Source: Hippopus hippopus (Eukaryota; Mollusca; Bivalvia; Cardiida; Cardiidae). From it: DNA of 64,000 bases. The position numbers and the translations under genes were made by a program. A model generated the notes under the pieces. It saw nothing but the letters and a program-made list of their open reading frames with translations, did not search any database and had not been told where the DNA came from. Positions 21,407-35,703 of this stretch are shown one piece after another (position 1 is the stretch's first letter; the number at the start of each line of letters is the position of its first letter). The DNA is taken from contig OX328107.1 of the NCBI GenBank assembly GCA_946811185.2, positions 38,527,860 through 38,591,859 of the forward strand, read 5' to 3'.

Positions 21407-23449
21407 ATGACCCGAAGATTTAACATAGATATACAGAGATTTCCCCCCCTTCCAATCAGCCAATCAAATCTCAGGCCTCTCTTAAATTATCCAATCACAG
21501 AAGGTTTTAGAAAATCAAAATGGCGTCCAATCAGCCAATCAAATCTCATCCCTCTCTTCAAATTATCCAATCAGAAAAGCTTTGAGAAATTCAATATTGC
21601 GCCCAATCAGCCAATCAAATTGCAGACACACCCCCACAATCATCCAATCAGAAAGCTCTGTGCCATTTGAAATGGCGCCCGAAAATATCGATAGAAAACA
21701 GTGAGCAAGAATCGGCATAAAAGTGGATTTAAAGTCTTCTTTGAAGGCTGTTGTGCAGTCCTTGGCAAACTGCCAGGCATGCACCCTCCACCAATGCCAG
21801 ATTTCACTGAAAATGGGCGAAAATTTAAGAAAACAGGGTGACAGAAGACCTTGTTTTGGTGCCTTCTAGCACCTTGCAAGATTGACTTCCCCTGATCCCT
21901 TGATCCCTTAATTCGATCTGCTTTTCTAATTCAGGCCAACTGCCATACTGTACATTGATACTTTAAATATGCTAAGATGATCAATGTACAGTGTAGAAAG
22001 CCCAGAAAATAAGAAAATAATGTCACAAGTGGCTAAAAAAGACTGAAAACTCTTTCAGTAGCAACTGCTTCCTATTGCATAAATCAAATAAAGGGAACTA
22101 AATTTTAATTTTTTTTTTTAATCTCTTTTTACCGTAACAAGAAACCCAGTTACGTTGACTACCGTCTCATACGTGCCAGTTACGCACCCGCAAAAACACG
22201 AAAAATCGACTTACGGCACATTCCATAGCAGACGACACCTGTTGCTTAAGTCAAATATAGGGATTTTTTTTGGTTCTTTTTCTCTTACTAGGGCCATTTT
22301 ATTGGCATTGATACTTTGAATATGCTAAGATGATCAATGTACAGTGCAGAAACCCCAGAAGATAATGTCACAAGTGGCTAAAAAAGACTGAAAACTCTTT
22401 CAGTAGCAACTGATTTCTATTGCATAAATCAAACAAAGGGAACTAAATTTTAATTTTTTTTTAAATCTCTTTTTATACAATGACAAGAAATCCAGTTGTG
22501 TTGACTACCGTCTCATACGTGCCAGTTACGCGCCCGCGAAAACATGAAAAATCGACTTACGGCACATTCCATAGCAGACGACACCTGTTGCTTAAGTCAA
22601 ATATAGGGATTTTTTTTGGTTCTTTTTCTCTTACTAGGGCCATTGAAATGGCATTGATACTTTGAATTTGCTAAGATGATTAATGTACAGTGTAGAAATC
22701 CCAGAAAATAGTGTCACAAGTGGCTTCAAAAAACTGAAAACTCTTTCAGTAACAACTGATTTCTGTTGCATAGATCAAAGAAAGGGAACTAAATTTTTAT
22801 TTTTTTTTTTAATCTCTTTTTATACCGTGACAAGAAATCCAGTTGATTTGACTACCGTCTCATACGTGCCAGTTATGCGCCCGCGAAAACATGAAAAATT
22901 GACTTACGGCACATTCCATAGCAGACGACACCTGTTGCTTAAGTCGAATATAGGGAATTTTTTTTTTTTCGTTTTCTCTTACTAGGGCCATTGAATTGGT
23001 TACGATGACTATCCCACCCATACGTGACCGTTAGTGCTGTGCATAAAATCATAAAATCAATTTGGACACTTTCCGAGGCAAGTGATACCTGTTGCACATC
23101 AAAGAAAGGTAAACCAAATTCGTTTTCTTACCAGGGTCACGAAAAACATTGAACCAATTTTGGTGACCGTGTGAGTCATAAGTCTATTTTATGTTTAACC
23201 GCTGCGCAAAAACATTGATCCAGAAGCAACCGGTTGCTGTTGCATAAACTTTTTCCAATAAGAAATCTTGTTCTTGTTTGAGAATTCAGAAATAGGCCAA
23301 TGAAATACAATAAGATGTAAGAATGACTAATAATAAAAATAGGTAAAATAGATAAAATGGCAAAGTTGGGGATTCAACCTCTGACCATCAGGACCCAAAA
23401 AAGGTCTTGGTGCAGGGGTCAAACCCTCTTTGCCATTGAATAGGCTGAA
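21407..23449 (+). repeat. Long unit R11 (2,043 bp)
   Basis: Carries gaaagccc after the 13-bp inverted repeat (near 21998) instead of gaaacccc. This variant is shared with R12, R16 and R28. One extra T lies in the T-run near 22115. Confidence 0.96.
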
Positions 23450-25491
23450 ATGACCCGAAGATTTAACATAGATATACAGAGATTTCCCCCCCTTCCAATC
23501 AGCCAATCAAATCTCAGGCCTCTCTTAAATTATCCAATCACAGAAGGTTTTAGAAAATCAAAATGGCGTCCAATCAGCCAATCAAATCTCATCCGTCTCT
23601 TCAAATTATCCAATCAGAAAAGCTTTGAGAAATTCAATATTGCGCCCAATCAGCCAATCAAATTGCAGACACACCCCCACAATCATCCAATCAGAAAGCT
23701 CTGTGCCATTTGAAATGGCGCCCGAAAATATCGATAGAAAACAGTGAGCAAGAATCGGCATAAAAGTGGATTTAAAGTCTTCTTTGAAGGCTGTTGTGCA
23801 GTCCTTGGCAAACTGCCAGGCATGCACCCTCCACCAATGCCAGATTTCACTGAAAATGGGCGAAAATTTAAGAAAACAGGGTGACAGAAGACCTTGTTTT
23901 GGTGCCTTCTAGCACCTTGCAAGATTGACTTCCCCTGATCCCTTGATCCCTTAATTCGATCTGCTTTTCTAATTCAGGCCAACTGCCATACTGTACATTG
24001 ATACTTTAAATATGCTAAGATGATCAATGTACAGTGTAGAAAGCCCAGAAAATAAGAAAATAATGTCACAAGTGGCTAAAAAAGACTGAAAACTCTTTCA
24101 GTAGCAACTGCTTCCTATTGCATAAATCAAATAAAGGGAACTAAATTTTAATTTTTTTTTTAATCTCTTTTTACCGTAACAAGAAACCCAGTTACGTTGA
24201 CTACCGTCTCATACGTGCCAGTTACGCACCCGCAAAAACACGAAAAATCGACTTACGGCACATTCCATAGCAGACGACACCTGTTGCTTAAGTCAAATAT
24301 AGGGATTTTTTTTGGTTCTTTTTCTCTTACTAGGGCCATTTTATTGGCATTGATACTTTGAATATGCTAAGATGATCAATGTACAGTGTAGAAACCCCAG
24401 AAGATAATGTCACAAGTGGCTAAAAAAGACTGAAAACTCTTTCAGTAGCAACTGATTTCTATTGCATAAATCAAACAAAGGGAACTAAATTTTAATTTTT
24501 TTTTAAATCTCTTTTTATACAATGACAAGAAATCCAGTTGTGTTGACTACCGTCTCATACGTGCCAGTTACGCGCCCGTGAACACATGAAAAATCGACTT
24601 ACGGCACATTCCATAGCAGACGACACCTGTTGCTTAAGTCAAATATAGGGATTTTTTTTGGTTCTTTTTCTCTTACTAGGGCCATTGAAATGGCATTGAT
24701 ACTTTGAATTTGCTAAGATGATTAATGTACAGTGTAGAAATCCCAGAAAATAGTGTCACAAGTGGCTTCAAAAAACTGAAAACTCTTTCAGTAACAACTG
24801 ATTTCTGTTGCATAGATCAAACAAAGGGAACTAAATTTTTATTTTTTTTTTTAATCTCTTTTTATACCGTGACAAGAAATCCAGTTGATTTGACTACCGT
24901 CTCATACGTGCCAGTTATGCGCCCGCGAAAACATGAAAAATTGACTTACGGCACATTCCATAGCAGACGACACCTGTTGCTTAAGTCGAATATAGGGAAT
25001 TTTTTTTTTTTCGTTTTCTCTTACTAGGGCCATTGAATTGGTTACGATGACTATCCCACCCATACGTGACCGTTAGTGCTGTGCATAAAATCATAAAATC
25101 AATTTGGACACTTTCCGAGGCAAGTGATACCTGTTGCACATCAAAGAAAGGTAAACCAAATTCGTTTTCTTACCAGGGTCACGAAAAACATTGAACCAAT
25201 TTTGGTGACCGTGTGAGTCATAAGTCTATTTTATGTTTAACCGCTGCGCAAAAACATTGATCCAGAAGCAACCGGTTGCTGTTGCATAAACTTTTTCCAA
25301 TAAGAAATCTTGTTCTTGTTTGAGAATTCAGAAATAGGCCAATGAAATACAATAAGATGTAAGAATGACTAATAATAAAAATAGGTAAAATAGATAAAAT
25401 GGCAAAGTTGGGGATTCAACCTCTGACCATCAGGACCCAAAAAAGGTCTTGGTGCAGGGGTCAAACCCTCTTTGCCATTGAATAGGCTGAA
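23450..25491 (+). repeat. Long unit R12 (2,042 bp)
   Basis: Shares gaaagccc (near 24040) with R11. Private changes are catccgtctc in the CCAAT cluster near 23593 and cccgtgaacacatg near 24577. It is gatcaaacaaag in module 3. Confidence 0.96.
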
Positions 25492-27533
25492 ATGACCCGA
25501 AGATTTAACATAGATATACAGAGATTTCCCCCCCTTCCAATCAGCCAATCAAATCTCAGGCCTCTCTTAAATTATCCAATCACAGAAGGTTTTAGAAAAT
25601 CAAAATGGCGTCCAATCAGCCAATCAAATCTCATCCCTCTCTTCAAATTATCCAATCAGAAAAGCTTTGAGAAATTCAATATTGCGCCCAATCAGCCAAT
25701 CAAATTGCAGACACACCCCCACAATCATCCAATCAGAAAGCTCTGTGCCATTTGAAATGGCGCCCGAAAATATCGATAGAAAACAGTGAGCAAGAATCGG
25801 CATAAAAGTGGATTTAAAGTCTTCTTTGAAGGCTGTTGTGCAGTCCTTGGCAAACTGCCAGGCATGCACCCTCCACCAATGCCAGATTTCACTGAAAATG
25901 GGCGAAAATTTAAGAAAACAGGGTGACAGAAGACCTTGTTTTGGTGCCTTCTAGCACCTTGCAAGATTGACTTCCCCTGATCCCTTGATCCCTTAATTCG
26001 ATCTGCTTTTCTAATTCAGGCCAACTGCCATACTGTACATTGATACTTTAAATATGCTAAGATGATCAATGTACAGTGTAGAAACCCCAGAAAATAAGAA
26101 AATAATGTCACAAGTGGCTAAAAAAGACTGAAAACTCTTTCAGTAGCAACTGCTTCCTATTGCATAAATCAAATAAAGGGAACTAAATTTTAATTTTTTT
26201 TTTAATCTCTTTTTACCGTAACAAGAAACCCAGTTACGTTGACTACCGTCTCATACGTGCCAGTTACGCACCCGCAAAAACACGAAAAATCGACTTACGG
26301 CACATTCCATAGCAGACGACACCTGTTGCTTAAGTCAAATATAGGGATTTTTTTTGGTTCTTTTTCTCTTACTAGGGCCATTTTATTGGCATTGATACTT
26401 TGAATATGCTAAGATGATCAATGTACAGTGCAGAAACCCCAGAAGATAATGTCACAAGTGGCTAAAAAAGACTGAAAACTCTTTCAGTAGCAACTGATTT
26501 CTATTGCATAAATCAAACAAAGGGAACTAAATTTTAATTTTTTTTTAAATCTCTTTTTATACAATGACAAGAAATCCAGTTGTGTTGACTACCGTCTCAT
26601 ACGTGCCAGTTACGCGCCCGCGAAAACATGAAAAATCGACTTACGGCACATTCCATAGCAGACGACACCTGTTGCTTAAGTCAAATATAGGGATTTTTTT
26701 TGGTTCTTTTTCTCTTACTAGGGCCATTGAAATGGCATTGATACTTTGAATTTGCTAAGATGATTAATGTACAGTGTAGAAATCCCAGAAAATAGTGTCA
26801 CAAGTGGCTTCAAAAAACTGAAAACTCTTTCAGTAACAACTGATTTCTGTTGCATAGATCAAAGAAAGGGAACTAAATTTTTATTTTTTTTTTTAATCTC
26901 TTTTTATACCGTGACAAGAAATCCAGTTGATTTGACTACCGTCTCATACGTGCCAGTTATGCGCCCGCGAAAACATGAAAAATTGACTTACGGCACATTC
27001 CATAGCAGACGACACCTGTTGCTTAAGTCGAATATAGGGAATTTTTTTTTTTTCGTTTTCTCTTACTAGGGCCATTGAATTGGTTACGATGACTATCCCA
27101 CCCATACGTGACCGTTAGTGCTGTGCATAAAATCATAAAATCAATTTGGACACTTTCCGAGGCAAGTGATACCTGTTGCACATCAAAGAAAGGTAAACCA
27201 AATTCGTTTTCTTACCAGGGTCACGAAAAACATTGAACCAATTTTGGTGACCGTGTGAGTCATAAGTCTATTTTATGTTTAACCGCTGCGCAAAAACATT
27301 GATCCAGAAGCAACCGGTTGCTGTTGCATAAACTTTTTCCAATAAGAAATCTTGTTCTTGTTTGAGAATTCAGAAATAGGCCAATGAAATACAATAAGAT
27401 GTAAGAATGACTAGTAATAAAAATAGGTAAAATAGATAAAATGGCAAAGTTGGGGATTCAACCTCTGACCATCAGGACCCAAAAAAGGTCTTGGTGCAGG
27501 GGTCAAACCCTCTTTGCCATTGAATAGGCTGAA
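25492..27533 (+). repeat. Long unit R13 (2,042 bp)
   Basis: aaaggg, CCCGCG, gatcaaagaaag, ttgac. A private A-to-G change gives ctagtaat in the AT-rich linker near 27413. Confidence 0.96.
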
Positions 27534-29576
27534 ATGACCCGAAGATTTAACATAGATATACAGAGATTTCCCCCCCCTTCCAATCAGCCAATCAAATCTC
27601 AGGCCTCTCTTAAATTATCCAATCACAGAAGGTTTTAGAAAATCAAAATGGCGTCCAATCAGCCAATCAAATCTCATCCCTCTCTTCAAATTATCCAATC
27701 AGAAAAGCTTTGAGAAATTCAATATTGCGCCCAATCAGCCAATCAAATTGCAGACACACCCCCACAATCATCCAATCAGAAAGCTCTGTGCCATTTGAAA
27801 TGGCGCCCGAAAATATCGATAGAAAACAGTGAGCAAGAATCGGCATAAAAGTGGATTTAAAGTCTTCTTTGAAGGCTGTTGTGCAGTCCTTGGCAAACTG
27901 CCAGGCATGCACCCTCCACCAATGCCAGATTTCACTGAAAATGGGCGAAAATTTAAGAAAACAGGGTGACAGAAGACCTTGTTTTGGTGCCTTCTAGCAC
28001 CTTGCAAGATTGACTTCCCCTGATCCCTTGATCCCTTAATTCGATCTGCTTTTCTAATTCAGGCCAACTGCCATACTGTACATTGATACTTTAAATATGC
28101 TAAGATGATCAATGTACAGTGTAGAAACCCCAGAAAATAAGAAAATAATGTCACAAGTGGCTAAAAAAGACTGAAAACTCTTTCAGTAGCAACTGCTTCC
28201 TATTGCATAAATCAAATAAAGGGAACTAAATTTTAATTTTTTTTTTAATCTCTTTTTACCGTAACAAGAAACCCAGTTACGTTGACTACCGTCTCATACG
28301 TGCCAGTTACGCACCCGCAAAAACACGAAAAATCGACTTACGGCACATTCCATAGCAGACGACACCTGTTGCTTAAGTCAAATATAGGGATTTTTTTTGG
28401 TTCTTTTTCTCTTACTAGGGCCATTTTATTGGCATTGATACTTTGAATATGCTAAGATGATCAATGTACAGTGCAGAAACCCCAGAAGATAATGTCACAA
28501 GTGGCTAAAAAAGACTGAAAACTCTTTCAGTAGCAACTGATTTCTATTGCATAAATCAAACAAAGGGAACTAAATTTTAATTTTTTTTTAAATCTCTTTT
28601 TATACAATGACAAGAAATCCAGTTGTGTTGACTACCGTCTCATACGTGCCAGTTACGCGCCCGCGAAAACATGAAAAATCGACTTACGGCACATTCCATA
28701 GCAGACGACACCTGTTGCTTAAGTCAAATATAGGGATTTTTTTTGGTTCTTTTTCTCTTACTAGGGCCATTGAAATGGCATTGATACTTTGAATTTGCTA
28801 AGATGATTAATGTACAGTGTAGAAATCCCAGAAAATAGTGTCACAAGTGGCTTCAAAAAACTGAAAACTCTTTCAGTAACAACTGATTTCTGTTGCATAG
28901 ATCAAACAAAGGGAACTAAATTTTTATTTTTTTTTTAATCTCTTTTTATACCGTGACAAGAAATCCAGTTGATTTGACTACCGTCTCATACGTGCCAGTT
29001 ATGCGCCCGCGAAAACATGAAAAATCGACTTACGGCACATTCCATAGCAGACGACACCTGTTGCTTAAGTCGAATATAGGGAATTTTTTTTTTTTTCGTT
29101 TTCTCTTACTAGGGCCATTGAATTGGTTACGATGACTATCCCACCCATACGTGACCGTTAGTGCTGTGCATAAAATCATAAAATCAATTTGGACACTTTC
29201 CGAGGCAAGTGATACCTGTTGCACATCAAAGAAAGGTAAACCAAATTCGTTTTCTTACCAGGGTCACGAAAAACATTGAACCAATTTTGGTGACCGTGTG
29301 AGTCATAAGTCTATTTTATGTTTAACCGCTGCGCAAAAACATTGATCCAGAAGCAACCGGTTGCTGTTGCATAAACTTTTTCCAATAAGAAATGTTGTTC
29401 TTGTTTGAGAATTCAGAAATAGGCCAATGAAATACAATAAGATGTAAGAATGACTAATAATAAAAATAGGTAAAATAGATAAAATGGCAAAGTTGGGGAT
29501 TCAACCTCTGACCATCAGGACCCAAAAAAGGTCTTGGTGCAGGGGTCAAACCCTCTTTGCCATTGAATAGGCTGAA
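27534..29576 (+). repeat. Long unit R14 (2,043 bp)
   Basis: Second eight-C unit (27570-27577). First unit with tcgac instead of ttgac in the last module (near 29026), the state that dominates the right half. It has aaatgttg near 29391, shared only with the next unit, R15. Confidence 0.96.
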
Positions 29577-31618
29577 ATGACCCGAAGATTTAACATAGAT
29601 ATACAGAGATTTCCCCCCCTTCCAATCAGCCAATCAAATCTCAGGCCTCTCTTAAATTATCCAATCACAGAAGGTTTTAGAAAATCAAAATGGCGTCCAA
29701 TCAGCCAATCAAATCTCATCCCTCTCTTCAAATTATCCAATCAGAAAAGCTTTGAGAAATTCAATATTGCGCCCAATCAGCCAATCAAATTGCAGACACA
29801 CCCCCACAATCATCCAATCAGAAAGCTCTGTGCCATTTGAAATGGCGCCCGAAAATATCGATAGAAAACAGTGAGCAAGAATCGGCATAAAAGTGGATTT
29901 AAAGTCTTCTTTGAAGGCTGTTGTGCAGTCCTTGGCAAACTGCCAGGCATGCACCCTCCACCAATGCCAGATTTCACTGAAAATGGGCGAAAATTTAAGA
30001 AAACAGGGTGACAGAAGACCTTGTTTTGGTGCCTTCTAGCACCTTGCAAGATTGACTTCCCCTGATCCCTTGATCCCTTAATTCGATCTGCTTTTCTAAT
30101 TCAGGCCAACTGCCATACTGTACATTGATACTTTAAATATGCTAAGATGATCAATGTACAGTGTAGAAACCCCAGAAAATAAGAAAATAATGTCACAAGT
30201 GGCTAAAAAAGACTGAAAACTCTTTCAGTAGCAACTGCTTCCTATTGCATAAATCAAATAAAGGGAACTAAATTTTAATTTTTTTTTTAATCTCTTTTTA
30301 CCGTAACAAGAAACCCAGTTACGTTGACTACCGTCTCATACGTGCCAGTTACGCACCCGCAAAAACACGAAAAATCGACTTACGGCACATTCCATAGCAG
30401 ACGACACCTGTTGCTTAAGTCAAATATAGGGATTTTTTTTGGTTCTTTTTCTCTTACTAGGGCCATTTTATTGGCATTGATACTTTGAATATGCTAAGAT
30501 GATCAATGTACAGTGCAGAAACCCCAGAAGATAATGTCACAAGTGGCTAAAAAAGACTGAAAACTCTTTCAGTAGCAACTGATTTCTATTGCATAAATCA
30601 AACAAAGGGAACTAAATTTTAATTTTTTTTTAAATCTCTTTTTATACAATGACAAGAAATCCAGTTGTGTTGACTACCGTCTCATACGTGCCAGTTACGC
30701 GCCCGTGAAAACATGAAAAATCGACTTACGGCACATTCCATAGCAGACGACACTTGTTGCTTAAGTCAAATATAGGGATTTTTTTTGGTTCTTTTTCTCT
30801 TACTAGGGCCATTGAAATGGCATTGATACTTTGAATTTGCTAAGATGATTAATGTACAGTGTAGAAATCCCAGAAAATAGTGTCACAAGTGGCTTCAAAA
30901 AACTGAAAACTCTTTCAGTAACAACTGATTTCTGTTGCATAGATCAAACAAAGGGAACTAAATTTTTATTTTTTTTTTTAATCTCTTTTTATACCGTGAC
31001 AAGAAATCCAGTTGATTTGACTACCGTCTCATACGTGCCAGTTATGCGCCCGCGAAAACATGAAAAATTGACTTACGGCACATTCCATAGCAGACGACAC
31101 CTGTTGCTTAAGTCGAATATAGGGAATTTTTTTTTTTTCGTTTTCTCTTACTAGGGCCATTGAATTGGTTACGATGACTATCCCACCCATACGTGACCGT
31201 TAGTGCTGTGCATAAAATCATAAAATCAATTTGGACACTTTCCGAGGCAAGTGATACCTGTTGCACATCAAAGAAAGGTAAACCAAATTCGTTTTCTTAC
31301 CAGGGTCACGAAAAACATTGAACCAATTTTGGTGACCGTGTGAGTCATAAGTCTATTTTATGTTTAACCGCTGCGCAAAAACATTGATCCAGAAGCAACC
31401 GGTTGCTGTTGCATAAACTTTTTCCAATAAGAAATGTTGTTCTTGTTTGAGAATTCAGAAATAGGCCAATGAAATACAATAAGATGTAAGAATGACTAAT
31501 AATAAAAATAGGTAAAATAGATAAAATGGCAAAGTTGGGGATTCAACCTCTGACCATCAGGACCCAAAAAAGGTCTTGGTGCAGGGGTCAAACCCTCTTT
31601 GCCATTGAATAGGCTGAA
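29577..31618 (+). repeat. Long unit R15 (2,042 bp)
   Basis: Shares aaatgttg (near 31433) with R14 but returns to ttgac and to CCCGTG with cacttg. The adjacent sharing of a rare base indicates a recent local exchange. Confidence 0.96.
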
Positions 31619-33659
31619 ATGACCCGAAGATTTAACATAGATATACAGAGATTTCCCCCCCTTCCAATCAGCCAATCAAATCTCAGGCCTCTCTTAAATT
31701 ATCCAATCACAGAAGGTTTTAGAAAATCAAAATGGCGTCCAATCAGCCAATCAAATCTCATCCCTCTCTTCAAATTATCCAATCAGAAAAGCTTTGAGAA
31801 ATTCAATATTGCGCCCAATCAGCCAATCAAATTGCAGACACACCCCCACAATCATCCAATCAGAAAGCTCTGTGCCATTTGAAATGGCGCCCGAAAATAT
31901 CGATAGAAAACAGTGAGCAAGAATCGGCATAAAAGTGGATTTAAAGTCTTCTTTGAAGGCTGTTGTGCAGTCCTTGGCAAACTGCCAGGCATGCACCCTC
32001 CACCAATGCCAGATTTCACTGAAAATGGGCGAAAATTTAAGAAAACAGGGTGACAGAAGACCTTGTTTTGGTGCCTTCTAGCACCTTGCAAGATTGACTT
32101 CCCCTGATCCCTTGATCCCTTAATTCGATCTGCTTTTCTAATTCAGGCCAACTGCCATACTGTACATTGATACTTTAAATATGCTAAGATGATCAATGTA
32201 CAGTGTAGAAAGCCCAGAAAATAAGAAAATAATGTCACAAGTGGCTAAAAAAGACTGAAAACTCTTTCAGTAGCAACTGCTTCCTATTGCATAAATCAAA
32301 TAAAGGGAACTAAATTTTAATTTTTTTTTTAATCTCTTTTTACCGTAACAAGAAACCCAGTTACGTTGACTACCGTCTCATACGTGCCAGTTACGCACCC
32401 GCAAAAACACGAAAAATCGACTTACGGCACATTCCATAGCAGACGACACCTGTTGCTTAAGTCAAATATAGGGATTTTTTTTGGTTCTTTTTCTCTTACT
32501 AGGGCCATTTTATTGGCATTGATACTTTGAATATGCTAAGATGATCAATGTACAGTGCAGAAACCCCAGAAGATAATGTCACAAGTGGCTAAAAAAGACT
32601 GAAAACTCTTTCAGTAGCAACTGATTTCTATTGCATAAATCAAACAAAGGGAACTAAATTTTAATTTTTTTTTAAATCTCTTTTTATACAATGACAAGAA
32701 ATCCAGTTGTGTTGACTACCGTCTCATACGTGCCAGTTACGCGCCCGTGAAAACATGAAAAATCGACTTACGGCACATTCCATAGCAGACGACACTTGTT
32801 GCTTAAGTCAAATATAGGGATTTTTTTTGGTTCTTTTTCTCTTACTAGGGCCATTGAAATGGCATTGATACTTTGAATTTGCTAAGATGATTAATGTACA
32901 GTGTAGAAATCCCAGAAAATAGTGTCACAAGTGGCTTCAAAAAACTGAAAACTCTTTCAGTAACAACTGATTTCTGTTGCATAGATCAAACAAAGGGAAC
33001 TAAATTTTTATTTCTTTTTTAATCTCTTTTTATACCGTGACAAGAAATCCAGTTGATTTGACTACCGTCTCATACGTGCCAGTTATGCGCCCGCGAAAAC
33101 ATGAAAAATTGACTTACGGCACATTCCATAGCAGACGACACCTGTTGCTTAAGTCGAATATAGGGAATTTTTTTTTTTTCGTTTTCTCTTACTAGGGCCA
33201 TTGAATTGGTTACGATGACTATCCCACCCATACGTGACCGTTAGTGCTGTGCATAAAATCATAAAATCAATTTGGACACTTTCCGAGGCAAGTGATACCT
33301 GTTGCACATCAAAGAAAGGTAAACCAAATTCGTTTTCTTACCAGGGTCACGAAAAACATTGAACCAATTTTGGTGACCGTGTGAGTCATAAGTCTATTTT
33401 ATGTTTAACCGCTGCGCAAAAACATTGATCCAGAAGCAACCGGTTGCTGTTGCATAAACTTTTTCCAATAAGAAATCTTGTTCTTGTTTGAGAATTCAGA
33501 AATAGGCCAATGAAATACAATAAGATGTAAGAATGACTAATAATAAAAATAGGTAAAATAGATAAAATGGCAAAGTTGGGGATTCAACCTCTGACCATCA
33601 GGACCCAAAAAAGGTCTTGGTGCAGGGGTCAAACCCTCTTTGCCATTGAATAGGCTGAA
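31619..33659 (+). repeat. Long unit R16 (2,041 bp)
   Basis: Carries gaaagccc near 32210, CCCGTG with cacttg, and a C interrupting the T-run (tttctttttt near 33014). Confidence 0.96.
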
Positions 33660-35703
33660 ATGACCCGAAGATTTAACATAGATATACAGAGATTTCCCCC
33701 CCTTCCAATCAGCCAATCAAATCTCAGGCCTCTCTTAAATTATCCAATCACAGAAGGTTTTAGAAAATCAAAATGGCGTCCAATCAGCCAATCAAATCTC
33801 ATCCCTCTCTTCAAATTATCCAATCAGAAAAGCTTTGAGAAATTCAATATTGCGCCCAATCAGCCAATCAAATTGCAGACACACCCCCACAATCATCCAA
33901 TCAGAAAGCTCTGTGCCATTTGAAATGGCGCCCGAAAATATCGATAGAAAACAGTGAGCAAGAATCGGCATAAAAGTGGATTTAAAGTCTTCTTTGAAGG
34001 CTGTTGTGCAGTCCTTGGCAAACTGCCAGGCATGCACCCTCCACCAATGCCAGATTTCACTGAAAATGGGCGAAAATTTAAGAAAACAGGGTGACAGAAG
34101 ACCTTGTTTTGGTGCCTTCTAGCACCTTGCAAGATTGACTTCCCCTGATCCCTTGATCCCTTAATTCGATCTGCTTTTCTAATTCAGGCCAACTGCCATA
34201 CTGTACATTGATACTTTAAATATGCTAAGATGATCAATGTACAGTGTAGAAACCCCAGAAAATAAGAAAATAATGTCACAAGTGGCTAAAAAAGACTGAA
34301 AACTCTTTCAGTAGCAACTGCTTCCTATTGCATAAATCAAATAAAGGGAACTAAATTTTAATTTTTTTTTTAATCTCTTTTTACCGTAACAAGAAACCCA
34401 GTTACGTTGACTACCGTCTCATACGTGCCAGTTACGCACCCGCAAAAACACGAAAAATCGACTTACGGCACATTCCATAGCAGACGACACCTGTTGCTTA
34501 AGTCAAATATAGGGATTTTTTTTGGTTCTTTTTCTCTTACTAGGGCCATTTTATTGGCATTGATACTTTGAATATGCTAAGATGATCAATGTACAGTGCA
34601 GAAACCCCAGAAGATAATGTCACAAGTGGCTAAAAAAGACTGAAAACTCTTTCAGTAGCAACTGATTTCTATTGCATAAATCAAACAAAGGGAACTAAAT
34701 TTTAATTTTTTTTTAAATCTCTTTTTATACAATGACAAGAAATCCAGTTGTGTTGACTACCGTCTCATACGTGCCAGTTACGCGCCCGCGAAAACATGAA
34801 AAATCGACTTACGGCACATTCCATAGCAGACGACACCTGTTGCTTAAGTCAAATATAGGGATTTTTTTTGGTTCTTTTTCTCTTACTAGGGCCATTGAAA
34901 TGGCATTGATACTTTGAATTTGCTAAGATGATTAATGTACAGTGTAGAAATCCCAGAAAATAGTGTCACAAGTGGCTTCAAAAAACTGAAAACTCTTTCA
35001 GTAACAACTGATTTCTGTTGCATAGATCAAACAAAGGGAACTAAATTTTTATTTTTTTTTTTTAATCTCTTTTTATACCGTGACAAGAAATCCAGTTGAT
35101 TTGACTACCGTCTCATACGTGCCAGTTATGCGCCCGCGAAAACATGAAAAATCGACTTACGGCACATTCCATAGCAGACGACACCTGTTGCTTAAGTCGA
35201 ATATAGGGAATTTTTTTTTTTTTCGTTTTCTCTTACTAGGGCCATTGAATTGGTTACGATGACTATCCCACCCATACGTGACCGTTAGTGCTGTGCATAA
35301 AATCATAAAATCAATTTGGACACTTTCCGAGGCAAGTGATACCTGTTGCACATCAAAGAAAGGTAAACCAAATTCGTTTTCTTACCAGGGTCACGAAAAA
35401 CATTGAACCAATTTTGGTGACCGTGTGAGTCATAAGTCTATTTTATGTTTAACCGCTGCGCAAAAACATTGATCCAGAAGCAACCGGTTGCTGTTGCATA
35501 AACTTTTTCCAATAAGAAATCTTGTTCTTGTTTGAGAATTCAGAAATAGGCCAATGAAATACAATAAGATGTAAGAATGACTAATAATAAAAATAGGTAA
35601 AATAGATAAAATGGCAAAGTTGGGGATTCAACCTCTGACCATCAGGACCCAAAAAAGGTCTTGGTGCAGGGGTCAAACCCTCTTTGCCATTGAATAGGCT
35701 GAA
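33660..35703 (+). repeat. Long unit R17 (2,044 bp)
   Basis: CCCGCG, gatcaaacaaag and tcgac (near 35151). It is the last unit before the gttgtg-to-gttatg change that marks the right half. Confidence 0.96.
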